Assembly: GCA_019635355.1 (NCBI GenBank)
Contig: JAHBZQ010000001.1
Span: 4,030,001 to 4,094,000 of the forward strand
Direction of reading: 5' to 3'
Source: Rhizobacter sp.
GTDB lineage: Bacteria; Pseudomonadota; Gammaproteobacteria; Burkholderiales; Burkholderiaceae_C
Length of the DNA stretch: 64,000 bases
In this document: positions 32,388 through 40,632 of the stretch, piece by piece
Layout of the letters: each line of letters opens with the position of its first letter
How positions within the stretch are numbered: the stretch's first letter is position 1
Notes under the pieces: model-generated
Seen by the model: the letters and a program-made list of their open reading frames with translations, nothing else
Databases searched by the model: none
Told to the model about the DNA's origin: nothing
Position numbers and translations under genes: made by a program

Positions 32388-32783
32388 ATGAGCATGAGTG
32401 ATCCTATCGCCGACATGCTGACGCGCATCCGCAACGCGCAGATGGTCGAGAAGACCAGCGTTGCCCTGCCGTCCAGCAAGCTGAAGGTGGCGATTGCCCA
32501 GGTCCTGAAGGACGAGGGTTACATCGAGAGCTTCGCCATCACCGGCGACAAGGCCAAGCCGCAGCTGGAAATCGCGCTGAAGTACTACGCAGGCCGCCCC
32601 GTGATCGAGCACATCGAGCGCGTGAGCCGTCCTGGCCTGCGCATCTACAAGGGTCGCCACGATATCCCCAGCGTTCAGAACGGTCTGGGTGTGGCCATCG
32701 TCACCACCCCGAAGGGCGTGATGACCGACCGCAAGGCACGCCAAGCCGGTATCGGCGGCGAAGTGCTCTGCTACGTCGCCTAA
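32388..32783 (+). CDS. rpsH: 30S ribosomal protein S8
   Basis: Primary 16S central-domain binder; in E. coli the repressor of the spc operon. 131 residues, MSMSDPIADMLTRIRNAQM, ending with GVMTDRKARQAGIGGEVLCYVA, a conserved family end. Confidence 0.97.
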   Translation: MSMSDPIADMLTRIRNAQMVEKTSVALPSSKLKVAIAQVLKDEGYIESFAITGDKAKPQLEIALKYYAGRPVIEHIERVSRPGLRIYKGRHDIPSVQNGLGVAIVTTPKGVMTDRKARQAGIGGEVLCYVA

Positions 32784-32799
32784 GAGAGGGAGCACAGCA

Positions 32800-33333
32800 A
32801 TGTCCCGCGTTGGAAAAATGCCGATCGCCATCCCCAAGGGTGTGGATGTGTCGATCACCGCTGAGCAAATCAGCATCAAGGGTTCGCTCGGCACGCTGGT
32901 GCGTCCCGTGAACTCGCTCGTGACCGTGAAGAGCGCTGACGGCAAGGTGACCTTTGCCCCGGCCAATGACTCGGTCGAAGCCGACGCCATGTCGGGCACC
33001 ATGCGTGCGCTGGTGAACAACATGGTCAACGGCGTGAGCAAAGGCTTCGAGCGCAAACTGACGCTCGTCGGCGTGGGCTTCCGTGCCCAGGCTGCCGGCC
33101 AGAAGCTCAACCTGCAGATCGGTTTCTCGCACCCCGTGGCCAAAGACATGCCGGCTGGCATCAAGGTCGAGTGCCCGACGCAAACCGAAATCATCATCAA
33201 GGGTTCCGATCGCCAGGTCGTGGGTCAGATCGCCGCTGAAGTGCGCGCGATCCGCCCGCCTGAGCCTTACAAGGGCAAGGGCATCCGCTATGCGGACGAG
33301 AAGGTCACGATCAAGGAAACCAAGAAGAAGTAA
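32800..33333 (+). CDS. rplF: 50S ribosomal protein L6
   Basis: Binds near the sarcin-ricin loop. 177 residues with duplicated fold, MSRVGKMPIAIPKGV, and the C-terminal signature PPEPYKGKGIRYADE. Normal length and order. Confidence 0.97.
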   Translation: MSRVGKMPIAIPKGVDVSITAEQISIKGSLGTLVRPVNSLVTVKSADGKVTFAPANDSVEADAMSGTMRALVNNMVNGVSKGFERKLTLVGVGFRAQAAGQKLNLQIGFSHPVAKDMPAGIKVECPTQTEIIIKGSDRQVVGQIAAEVRAIRPPEPYKGKGIRYADEKVTIKETKKK

Positions 33334-33345
33334 GGAGCGACGACC

Positions 33346-33714
33346 ATGTCTCTGACCAAGAAGGACCAGCGCATTCGCCGCTCCCGCCAGACCCGCGCCC
33401 GCATTGCGGTGCAGCGCGTGGCCCGCCTGACGGTGTTCCGTACCAACCTGCACATCTATGCCAGCGTCATCTCCGACGACGGCAGCCAGGTGCTCGCCAG
33501 CGCCTCGACGGTCGAAGCCGACGTGCGCAAGGAACTCGGCGCTGCCGGCAAGGGCGGCAACGTCAACGCTGCCACGCTGATCGGCAAGCGCATCGCCGAG
33601 AAGGCCAAGGCCGCCGGCATCGAGAAGGTTGCGTTCGATCGCGCCGGTTTCGCTTATCACGGCCGCGTGAAGGCCCTGGCTGAAGCCGCGCGTGAAGCCG
33701 GCCTGCAGTTCTAA
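33346..33714 (+). CDS. rplR: 50S ribosomal protein L18
   Basis: 5S rRNA binding protein. 122 residues, starting MSLTKKDQRIRRSRQTRARI; RLTVFRTNLHIYASVISDDG and the C-terminal FDRAGFAYHGRVKALAEAAR are typical. Confidence 0.97.
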   Translation: MSLTKKDQRIRRSRQTRARIAVQRVARLTVFRTNLHIYASVISDDGSQVLASASTVEADVRKELGAAGKGGNVNAATLIGKRIAEKAKAAGIEKVAFDRAGFAYHGRVKALAEAAREAGLQF

Positions 33715-33725
33715 GGAAGATTGAA

Positions 33726-34244
33726 ATGGCAAAGTTCACTCCCCGCGCACAAGCCGAAGGCAATGACGACGGCCTGAAGGAAAAGATGATCGCGGTGAAC
33801 CGCGTCACCAAGGTGGTGAAGGGCGGTCGCACGCTGAGCTTCGCTGCGCTGACCGTGGTCGGTGATGGCGATGGCCGCATCGGCATGGGCAAGGGCAAGG
33901 CCAAGGAAGTGCCGGTCGCGGTGCAGAAGGCCATGGAATCGGCCCGCCGCAACCTGTTCAAGGTCTCGCTCAAGAACGGCACGATCCACCACAAGGTGGT
34001 CGGCGAGCACGGCGCATCGCGCGTGCTGATGGCTCCGGCCAAGCCCGGTGACGGCATCATCGCCGGCGGCCCGATGCGCGCCGTCTTCGAAGTGATGGGC
34101 GTGACCGACATCGTGTGCAAGAGCCTCGGCTCGTCGAACCCCTACAACATGGTTCGCGCCACGCTGGACGCGCTGAAGAACATCAGCACCCCGGCCGAGA
34201 TCGCCGCCAAGCGCGGCCTGACGGTCGAAGAGATCCTCGGCTGA
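33726..34244 (+). CDS. rpsE: 30S ribosomal protein S5
   Basis: Accuracy-related protein at the mRNA entry site. 172 residues. Family signature GLKEKMIAVNRVTKVVKGGR followed by RTLSFAALTVVGDGDGRIG. The loop VNRVTKVVKGGR, where E. coli spectinomycin-resistance changes map, looks wild type. Confidence 0.97.
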   Translation: MAKFTPRAQAEGNDDGLKEKMIAVNRVTKVVKGGRTLSFAALTVVGDGDGRIGMGKGKAKEVPVAVQKAMESARRNLFKVSLKNGTIHHKVVGEHGASRVLMAPAKPGDGIIAGGPMRAVFEVMGVTDIVCKSLGSSNPYNMVRATLDALKNISTPAEIAAKRGLTVEEILG

Positions 34245-34267
34245 GCGGCCGGGATCGGAGAAACATC

Positions 34268-34456
34268 ATGGCAGCAGCAGACAAGAAGACCGTCACCGTG
34301 AAGCTCGTGCGCAGCATCGCCGGCACGCGTGAATCGCACCGCGCCACCGTGCGTGGCCTGGGCCTGCGCAAGCTCAACAGCACCTCCACGCTCGAGGACA
34401 CCCCGTCCGTGCGCGGCATGATCACCAAGGTCCAGTACCTGGTGAAGGTGATCTGA
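34268..34456 (+). CDS. rpmD: 50S ribosomal protein L30
   Basis: Small 62-residue protein. TVTVKLVRSIAGTRESHRAT and GLRKLNSTSTLEDTPSVRGM are family motifs. I take ATG 34268, 23 nt after rpsE, because the longer open frame upstream is a shadow of rpsE. Confidence 0.95.
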   Translation: MAAADKKTVTVKLVRSIAGTRESHRATVRGLGLRKLNSTSTLEDTPSVRGMITKVQYLVKVI

Positions 34457-34470
34457 GGCAAGGAACGAAC

Positions 34471-34902
34471 ATGGAACTCAACAGCATCAAGCCCGCCGCT
34501 GGTTCGAAGCGCCCCCGTCGCCGTGTCGGCCGTGGCATCGGCTCTGGCCTGGGCAAGACCGCAGGCCGCGGCCACAAGGGCCAGAAGTCGCGTTCGGGCG
34601 GCTACCACAAGGTCGGTTTCGAAGGCGGCCAGATGCCGCTGCAGCGTCGCCTGCCGAAGCGTGGCTTCAAGTCGGCTTCGCTCAAGTACAACGCCGAGAT
34701 CAGCCTGACCGACCTGGAGCGCCTGGGCGCTGCGGAAGTCGACGTGCTCGCACTCAAGGCCGCGGGCCTCGTGGGCGAACTCGCCAAGGTGGTCAAGGTG
34801 ATCAAGTCGGGCGAGCTGACCAAGAAGGTCGCGCTCAAGGGCATTGGCGCCACCGCTGGCGCGAAGGCGGCCATCGAAGCCGCCGGTGGCTCGGTCGCCT
34901 GA
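34471..34902 (+). CDS. rplO: 50S ribosomal protein L15
   Basis: Late assembly protein. 143 residues, MELNSIKPAAGSKRPRRRVG, with the glycine/basic N-terminal half GRGHKGQKSRSGGYHKVGF and a compact C-terminal domain. It precedes secY by 32 nt. Confidence 0.97.
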   Translation: MELNSIKPAAGSKRPRRRVGRGIGSGLGKTAGRGHKGQKSRSGGYHKVGFEGGQMPLQRRLPKRGFKSASLKYNAEISLTDLERLGAAEVDVLALKAAGLVGELAKVVKVIKSGELTKKVALKGIGATAGAKAAIEAAGGSVA

Positions 34903-34934
34903 GCTGACTGACTTCGCTTAAGGAATCGGTCTCA

Positions 34935-36245
34935 GTGGCAACCAACGCGAATCAGCTGGCCAAGAGTGGCAAGTTCGGCGACCTGCGTCGCCGGCTTGTC
35001 TTCTTGTTGCTCGCGCTCGTGGTCTACCGCATCGGGGGGCACATTCCGGTGCCCGGCATCGACCCGGCACAGCTGCAGGAGATGTTCAAGACGCAGGAGG
35101 GGGGCATCCTCAGCTTGCTGAACGTGTTCTCCGGCGGCGCGCTGCAACGCTTTACCGTGTTCGCGCTGGGCATCATGCCGTACATCTCCGCGTCGATCAT
35201 CATGCAGTTGATGACCTACGTGGTGCCCTCGCTCGAAGCCCTGAAGAAGGAAGGCGAGGCCGGTCGTCGCAAGATCACGCAGTACACGCGTTATGGCACC
35301 TTGGGCTTGGCGCTGTTCCAGGCGCTGGGCATTGCGTTGGCGCTGGAAGGTTCGCCGGGTCTCGTGATCAGCCCGGGCTTCGGCTTCCGCATGACCGCGG
35401 TGGTGAGCCTGGTGGCCGGCACGATGTTCCTGATGTGGCTGGGTGAACAGATCACCGAGCGTGGGCTGGGCAACGGCATCTCGATCCTGATCTTCGGTGG
35501 CATTGCCGCTGGTCTGCCGAGTGCTATCGGCGGTTTGCTGGAACTGGTGCGTACCGGCGCGATGAGCGTGCTGGTGGCGATGTTCATCGTCGTGCTGATC
35601 GGCGCCGTGACTTACGTCGTGGTGTTCGTTGAGCGTGGCCAGCGCAAGATCCTGGTGAACTACGCCAAGCGCCAGGTGGGCAACAAGGTCTATGGCGGCC
35701 AGTCATCGCACCTGCCGCTGAAGCTGAACATGTCTGGCGTGATCCCGCCGATCTTCGCGTCGTCGATCATCCTGCTGCCGGCCACGATCGTGGGGTGGTT
35801 TGCCACGGGTGACAGCCTCCGCTGGCTGAAGGATCTCGCTGCGGCGTTGTCACCCGGCCAGCCGATCTACGTGATGCTGTTTGCCGCGGCCATCGTTTTC
35901 TTCTGCTTCTTCTACACGGCCCTGGTGTTCAACAGCCGCGAGACCGCAGACAACCTGAAGAAGAGCGGTGCCTTCATCCCGGGCATCCGCCCTGGTGAGC
36001 AGACCGCTCGACACATCGACCGCATCCTGTCCCGTCTGACGCTGGCTGGTGCGATCTACATCACCGCGGTGTGTCTGCTGCCCGAGTTCCTGGTGCTGAA
36101 GTACAACGTCCCGTTCTACTTCGGTGGTACCTCCCTCCTGATCATCGTGGTCGTCACGATGGACTTCTGGGCCCAGGTGCAGAGTTATGTGATGAGTCAG
36201 CAGTACGAATCACTGCTGAAGAAGGCAAGTTTCAAGGCGAGCTGA
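34935..36245 (+). CDS. secY: Preprotein translocase subunit SecY
   Basis: Central pore protein of the Sec translocon. 436 residues with about ten hydrophobic segments. The plug and lateral-gate region begins GGHIPVPGIDP, and the conserved cytoplasmic loop EGGRRK-like sequence appears as KEGEAGRRKITQYTRY. FYTALVFNSRETADNLKKSG and RPGEQTARHID are family motifs. Start is GTG at 34935, with AAGGA about 10 nt upstream. Works with SecE (7126) and the SecDF-YajC module at 57.8-61.2 kb. Confidence 0.97.
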   Translation: MATNANQLAKSGKFGDLRRRLVFLLLALVVYRIGGHIPVPGIDPAQLQEMFKTQEGGILSLLNVFSGGALQRFTVFALGIMPYISASIIMQLMTYVVPSLEALKKEGEAGRRKITQYTRYGTLGLALFQALGIALALEGSPGLVISPGFGFRMTAVVSLVAGTMFLMWLGEQITERGLGNGISILIFGGIAAGLPSAIGGLLELVRTGAMSVLVAMFIVVLIGAVTYVVVFVERGQRKILVNYAKRQVGNKVYGGQSSHLPLKLNMSGVIPPIFASSIILLPATIVGWFATGDSLRWLKDLAAALSPGQPIYVMLFAAAIVFFCFFYTALVFNSRETADNLKKSGAFIPGIRPGEQTARHIDRILSRLTLAGAIYITAVCLLPEFLVLKYNVPFYFGGTSLLIIVVVTMDFWAQVQSYVMSQQYESLLKKASFKAS

Positions 36246-36258
36246 ACGACAACACGGC

Positions 36259-36477
36259 ATGGCGAAAGACGACGTCATTCAGATGCAGGGTGAGATTCTG
36301 GAGAACCTCCCCAACGCCACGTTCCGTGTGAAGCTGGAAAACGGGCACATCGTGCTGGGCCATATTTCCGGAAAGATGCGCATGCACTACATCCGCATCC
36401 TTCCTGGAGACAAGGTGACGGTCGAGTTGACGCCCTACGATTTGTCGCGAGCACGCATCGTGTTCCGCGCCAAGTGA
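36259..36477 (+). CDS. infA: Translation initiation factor IF-1
   Basis: 72-residue OB-fold factor that occupies the A site during initiation. MAKDDVIQMQGEILENLPNA and HISGKMRMHYIRILPGDKV are unmistakable. It stands between secY and rpmJ, the usual betaproteobacterial position. Confidence 0.97.
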   Translation: MAKDDVIQMQGEILENLPNATFRVKLENGHIVLGHISGKMRMHYIRILPGDKVTVELTPYDLSRARIVFRAK

Positions 36478-36530
36478 CGAACGAGTTTGATGATTTGAGA
36501 AGCGGTCTGACGAAGGCCTAGGAGAAGAGA

Positions 36531-36644
36531 ATGAAAGTTGCAGCATCGGTCAAGGCAATGTGCCGGAATTGCAAGGTCATCCGCCGCAAGGGCGTGGTGC
36601 GCGTGATCTGCACCGATCCGCGTCACAAGCAGCGCCAGGGCTGA
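36531..36644 (+). CDS. rpmJ: 50S ribosomal protein L36 (zinc-binding form)
   Basis: 37-residue protein, MKVAASVKAMCRNCKVIRRK, then GVVRVICTDPRHKQRQG. The zinc ligands Cys11, Cys14, Cys27 and His32 are all present, so this is the C+ form. The ATG has GGAGAAGAG upstream. Confidence 0.97.
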   Translation: MKVAASVKAMCRNCKVIRRKGVVRVICTDPRHKQRQG

Positions 36645-36682
36645 GCCACGGCTCGCCTGCACACAGCGAATAGAGGAAGCAC

Positions 36683-37048
36683 ATGGCACGTATTGCTGGT
36701 ATCAACATTCCGCCGCACAAGCACGCCGAGATCGGCCTGACTGCGATCTACGGCATCGGCCGCACGACCGCTCAGAAGATCTGCGAAGCCAGCGGCGTTC
36801 CCTTCGACCGCAAGATCAAGGACCTGACCGACGCCGATCTGGAAAAGATCCGCGAAGAGATCGGCAAGATCACGATCGAAGGCGATCTGCGCCGCGAGAT
36901 GTCCATCAACATCAAGCGCCTGATGGACCTGGGTTGCTACCGCGGTTTCCGTCATCGCCGCGGCCTGCCGGTCCGCGGGCAGCGCACCAAGACGAACGCC
37001 CGCACCCGCAAGGGCCCGCGCAAGTCTGGCGCCCTGGTCAAGAAGTGA
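36683..37048 (+). CDS. rpsM: 30S ribosomal protein S13
   Basis: Head protein forming intersubunit bridges and touching P-site tRNA. 121 residues, MARIAGINIPPHKHAEIGLT, with the C-terminal tail RGQRTKTNARTRKGPRK. Start of the alpha cluster. Confidence 0.97.
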   Translation: MARIAGINIPPHKHAEIGLTAIYGIGRTTAQKICEASGVPFDRKIKDLTDADLEKIREEIGKITIEGDLRREMSINIKRLMDLGCYRGFRHRRGLPVRGQRTKTNARTRKGPRKSGALVKK

Positions 37049-37101
37049 TCGCTGCTCGGCAACGACAAGCAGTCTGACGAGCACACAGAGAGAAGGTCGA
37101 T

Positions 37102-37506
37102 ATGGCTAAAGCACCCCAGAACACCGCCGCCCAGCGCGTGCGCAAGAAGGTCCGCAAGAACGTTGCGGACGGCATCGCGCACGTCCACGCGTCGTTCAAC
37201 AACACGATCATCACCATCACCGACCGCCAAGGTGGCGCCCTGTCGTGGGCCTCGAGTGGTGGCCAGGGTTTCAAGGGCTCGCGCAAGTCGACTCCTTTTG
37301 CTGCCCAGGTGGCGGCTGAAGTGGCCGGCCGTGCGGCTCAAGAGCAAGGCATCAAGAACCTCGACGTGCGCATCAAGGGCCCCGGCCCCGGCCGCGAGTC
37401 GTCGGTTCGTGCACTGGCGTCGCTGGGTATCCGCATCACCTCCATCTCGGACGTGACGCCGGTCCCGCACAACGGTTGCCGCCCGCAGAAGCGCCGTCGC
37501 ATCTAA
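37102..37506 (+). CDS. rpsK: 30S ribosomal protein S11
   Basis: Platform protein near the mRNA exit. 134 residues; GIAHVHASFNNTIITITDRQ and the C-terminal TPVPHNGCRPQKRRRI are diagnostic. Confidence 0.97.
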   Translation: MAKAPQNTAAQRVRKKVRKNVADGIAHVHASFNNTIITITDRQGGALSWASSGGQGFKGSRKSTPFAAQVAAEVAGRAAQEQGIKNLDVRIKGPGPGRESSVRALASLGIRITSISDVTPVPHNGCRPQKRRRI

Positions 37507-37678
37507 GGATTCGCATCTGTTTTCGTCGCCGGCCAGCGCCTCACGGTGCTCGCCGGCGGTTCTGTTGAAACCGCAAGGTTTCGCTAAGCCCACCGTCTGA
37601 GCGCCTACAAAACAACCCGCCAGACTCGCGCGAGCCTCTCCGTCGTGAAGCACGCGTCAGATTGACAAAGGAAGCAAC
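37507..37678 (+). promoter_or_regulatory. rpsK-rpsD intergenic leader with two stem-loops
   Basis: 172 nt. A long hairpin has outer arms CGCCGGC (37527-37533) and GCCGGCG (37552-37558), with an inner AGCGCC/GGTGCT helix. It is followed by GAAACC-GCAA-GGTTTC, a six-bp stem with a GCAA tetraloop (37567-37582). In E. coli S4 represses the alpha operon from a leader upstream of rpsM; this leader directly upstream of rpsD could be a relocated control point. No promoter was recognised. Confidence 0.4.
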
Positions 37679-38302
37679 GTGGCACGTTACCTAGGACCCA
37701 AGGGCAAACTTGCCCGCCGTGAAGGCACCGATCTTTTCCTGAAGAGCGCCCGTCGCCCGATCGGGGACAAGGTCAAGTTCGACAGCAAGCCCGGCCAGCA
37801 CGGTCGCACCTCCGGCTCGCGCACCTCCGACTTCGGCCTGCAACTGCGCGAGAAGCAGAAGGTCAAGCGCATGTACGGCATCCTCGAACGTCAGTTCCGC
37901 CGCTACTTCGCCGAAGCCGAGCGCCGCAAGGGCAACACCGGCGCGAACTTGCTGACCCTGCTCGAGTCGCGCCTTGACAACGTGGTGTACCGCATGGGCT
38001 TCGGCTCCACGCGCGCCGAAGGCCGCCAGCTGGTGTCGCACAAGGCGATCACCGTGAATGGCCAGGTCGTCAACATCGCCTCCTACATGGTCAAGGTCGG
38101 TGACGTGGTCGCCGTGCGCGAAAAGTCGAAGAAGCAGCTGCGCATCACCGACGCGCTGAAGCTTGCGGAATCGCAAGGCATGCCCAACTGGGTGCAGGTC
38201 GACGCCAGCAAGCTGGAAGGCGTGTTCAAGAAGACGCCGGACCGCGACGAATTCGGCGCCGACATCAAGGAAGCGCTGATCGTCGAACTGTATTCGCGCT
38301 GA
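37679..38302 (+). CDS. rpsD: 30S ribosomal protein S4
   Basis: Primary 16S 5'-domain binder, involved in accuracy and mRNA unwinding. 207 residues beginning at GTG 37679 (ARYLGPKGKLARREGTDLF), with AAGGA upstream. The S4 RNA-binding domain contains RLDNVVYRMGFGSTRAEGRQ. Normal length. Confidence 0.97.
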   Translation: MARYLGPKGKLARREGTDLFLKSARRPIGDKVKFDSKPGQHGRTSGSRTSDFGLQLREKQKVKRMYGILERQFRRYFAEAERRKGNTGANLLTLLESRLDNVVYRMGFGSTRAEGRQLVSHKAITVNGQVVNIASYMVKVGDVVAVREKSKKQLRITDALKLAESQGMPNWVQVDASKLEGVFKKTPDRDEFGADIKEALIVELYSR

Positions 38303-38320
38303 TCTGCGACCAGACTGCGA

Positions 38321-38339
38321 AGGGTGCCTTGGGCACCCT
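38321..38339 (+). promoter_or_regulatory. Stem-loop between rpsD and rpoA
   Basis: AGGGTGCC pairs with GGCACCCT around TTG, 18 nt after the rpsD stop. No T-run follows immediately (CGTGGTCTTTGC), so it is more likely a processing or attenuation element than a full terminator. Confidence 0.45.
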
Positions 38340-38453
38340 CGTGGTCTTTGCAAGTTTTAAGAGTTCCCTACGTCCGCGGCGGCATCTCGCCGTTGCGGTT
38401 GGTCCCTCAGCCTTATCGGTGTAACGAACCGAGGGTATTGAAAGAAAGACCTC

Positions 38454-39440
38454 ATGCAAACAAACCTGCTCAAACCCAAAGCCATCAATGTGGAGCCGCT
38501 GGGCGGCAACCGCGCCAAGGTCACGCTCGAGCCGTTCGAGCGCGGCTACGGTCATACGCTGGGCAACGCGCTGCGTCGCGTGCTGCTGTCGTCGATGGTG
38601 GGTTATGCGCCGACCGAAGTGACCATCGCGGGCGTGCTCCACGAGTACTCGGCCATCGACGGTGTGCAAGAAGACGTGGTTCACATCATGCTGAACCTCA
38701 AGGGCGTGGTGTTCCGCCTGCACAACCGCGATGAAGTCACGCTCGTCCTGCGCAAGGAAGGCGAAGGCCCCGTCACCGCCGGCGACATCCAGACCCCGCA
38801 CGACGTCGAGATCATCAACCCCGAGCACGTGATTGCCCACCTGTCGCAAGGCGGCAAGCTCGACATGCAGATCAAGGTCGAGAAGGGCCGCGGCTATGTG
38901 CCGGGCACGCTGCGCCGCTACGGCGACGAGCCGACCAAGTCGATCGGCCGCATCGTGCTCGACGCTTCGTTCTCGCCTGTTTCGCGCGTGAGCTACACCG
39001 TCGAGTCGGCCCGTGTCGAACAGCGCACCGACCTTGACAAGCTCGTGATGGAAATCGCCACCAACGGCGCCATCACACCGGAAGAAGCTATCCGCGCGTC
39101 GGCCAAGATCCTGGTCGAACAGCTCGCCGTGTTCGCGCAGCTCGAAGGCAGCGAGATCGCTGCGTTCGACGCGCCGGCCCAGCGCAGTACGCAGTTCGAC
39201 CCGATCCTGCTGCGCCCGGTCGACGAGCTCGAGCTGACGGTGCGTTCGGCCAACTGCCTGAAGGCCGAAAACATCTACTACATCGGCGATCTGATCCAGC
39301 GCACCGAGACCGAGCTGCTCAAGACGCCTAACCTCGGCCGCAAGTCGCTCAACGAAATCAAGGAAGTGCTGGCCTCGCGTGGCCTCACGCTCGGCGCTCG
39401 CCTTGAAAACTGGCCCCCCCAAGGCCTGGACAAGCGTTAA
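38454..39440 (+). CDS. rpoA: DNA-directed RNA polymerase subunit alpha
   Basis: Assembly platform of RNA polymerase and target of activators and UP elements. 328 residues. The N-terminal domain has LEPFERGYGHTLGNALRRVL and the C-terminal domain has ELELTVRSANCLKAENIYYI with LLKTPNLGRKSLNEIKEVL, including the DNA-contacting residues. Position between rpsD and rplQ is canonical. Confidence 0.98.
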   Translation: MQTNLLKPKAINVEPLGGNRAKVTLEPFERGYGHTLGNALRRVLLSSMVGYAPTEVTIAGVLHEYSAIDGVQEDVVHIMLNLKGVVFRLHNRDEVTLVLRKEGEGPVTAGDIQTPHDVEIINPEHVIAHLSQGGKLDMQIKVEKGRGYVPGTLRRYGDEPTKSIGRIVLDASFSPVSRVSYTVESARVEQRTDLDKLVMEIATNGAITPEEAIRASAKILVEQLAVFAQLEGSEIAAFDAPAQRSTQFDPILLRPVDELELTVRSANCLKAENIYYIGDLIQRTETELLKTPNLGRKSLNEIKEVLASRGLTLGARLENWPPQGLDKR

Positions 39441-39525
39441 TCAAAACATGGGGCCACCCGGCCCCGGTGCACCCGGCAGTACCTGATACGGCTGCCGGCT
39501 CATTAGTCAGAAAGGAAACAGCACC

Positions 39526-39924
39526 ATGCGTCACCGTCACGGACTTCGTAAGCTCAACCGCACCAGCGAGCACCGCCTCGCCATGCTGCGCAACATGACC
39601 AACTCGCTGCTGCAGCACGAGGCGATCAAGACCACGCTGCCCAAGGCGAAGGAACTGCGCCGCGTCGTCGAGCCGCTGATCACGCTCGCCAAGGAGCCGA
39701 CGCTGGCCAACCGCCGCCTCGCCTTCGACCGCACCCGCGATCGCGACATCGTCACCAAGCTCTTCAACGAACTGGGCCCGCGCTACAAGGCTCGCCCGGG
39801 CGGCTACACGCGCATCCTGAAGATGGGCTTCCGCGTGGGCGACAACGCGCCGATGGCGTTCGTCGAACTGGTCGACCGTCCGGAACCCGCGGCTGAAGAA
39901 GCTGGTGCGGACAAGGCTGAATAA
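39526..39924 (+). CDS. rplQ: 50S ribosomal protein L17
   Basis: Tunnel-exit protein. 132 residues, MRHRHGLRKLNRTSEHRLAM, with YTRILKMGFRVGDNAPMAFV near the end and a short acidic Ala/Glu tail. Last gene of the alpha cluster, followed after 21 nt by a strong terminator. Confidence 0.97.
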   Translation: MRHRHGLRKLNRTSEHRLAMLRNMTNSLLQHEAIKTTLPKAKELRRVVEPLITLAKEPTLANRRLAFDRTRDRDIVTKLFNELGPRYKARPGGYTRILKMGFRVGDNAPMAFVELVDRPEPAAEEAGADKAE

Positions 39925-39945
39925 GCCACACCACCCGCATCAAGA

Positions 39946-39974
39946 GGGCCGGTTCTTACCGGCCCTTTTCTTTT
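39946..39974 (+). terminator. Intrinsic terminator after rplQ
   Basis: GGGCCGG and CCGGCCC pair around TTCTTA, followed by TTTTCTTTT. It closes the spc-alpha transcription unit. Confidence 0.9.
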
Positions 39975-40027
39975 GCAGTGACTTGGTGCCGTGCCGTCAT
40001 TTCTCCTCTGTTTGGACGTGTTCAACG

Positions 40028-40057
40028 GTGACATGCAAGGCGCTGCTGTGCTACACT
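40028..40057 (+). promoter_or_regulatory. Sigma70 promoter of the initiator tRNA
   Basis: GTGACA (40028-40033), an 18-bp spacer and TACACT (40052-40057), ending 12 nt before the mature tRNA 5' end. Confidence 0.7.
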
Positions 40058-40069
40058 CATCGGCTCAGT

Positions 40070-40146
<77 letters not shown>

Positions 40147-40171
40147 AATTCAGCAAGAAGAAAAAGAACTC

Positions 40172-40197
40172 AAAGGCCCGCCTCGCGCGGGCCTTTT
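40172..40197 (+). terminator. Terminator after tRNA-fMet
   Basis: GGCCCGC and GCGGGCC pair around CTCGC, with AAA before and TTTT after, 28 nt downstream of the tRNA. Confidence 0.85.
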
Positions 40198-40293
40198 GCA
40201 TTTCGGAGGCCGTGGAACGCGGCCGGTCTTGGGTACGCTATGGCATCCGCGCACGCGCCGTGCGCCGGCTCGCGCAACTTCGCCACCCGAAGC

Positions 40294-40611
40294 ATGAAAA
40301 ACCCCCTCGTCGCGGCGTACCGCTACACCACGAACAACTGGTCGCAGATCCTCGCGAGCAAGGTCTGCGGCTGCTGCAACTGCGTGCAGACCTTCGGGTC
40401 CGACGAAGTGGTGGGCTGGACGGGCCTGGACATGCACAACGCTGACGACCCGAAGGCCATCGAGGGCCAGACCGCGATGTGCCCGCGCTGTGGCAGCGAA
40501 GCGGTGCTGGGCGACAAATCGGGCTTCCCGATCACGGTGCCGTTCCTCACGCAGATGAATGAAGCCTGGTTCCAGCAGACGCTCATCCGCCCGGCCAAGC
40601 CCAAGGCGTAG
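40294..40611 (+). CDS. Conserved Cys-rich protein of unknown function
   Basis: 105-residue protein starting MKNPLVAAYRYTTNNWSQIL. It has two Cys pairs that could bind a metal: CGCCNC at about residues 25-30 and CPRC at about 63-66, then SEAVLGDKSGFPITVPFLTQ and NEAWFQQT. This C-terminal pattern resembles small cytoplasmic proteins of unknown function seen in diverse bacteria, which is a recollection, not a search result. An in-frame ATG at 40240 would add 18 residues. No functional neighbour. Confidence 0.7.
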   Translation: MKNPLVAAYRYTTNNWSQILASKVCGCCNCVQTFGSDEVVGWTGLDMHNADDPKAIEGQTAMCPRCGSEAVLGDKSGFPITVPFLTQMNEAWFQQTLIRPAKPKA

Positions 40612-40632
40612 TGCCGCGCCCGAGGGGTTCCC

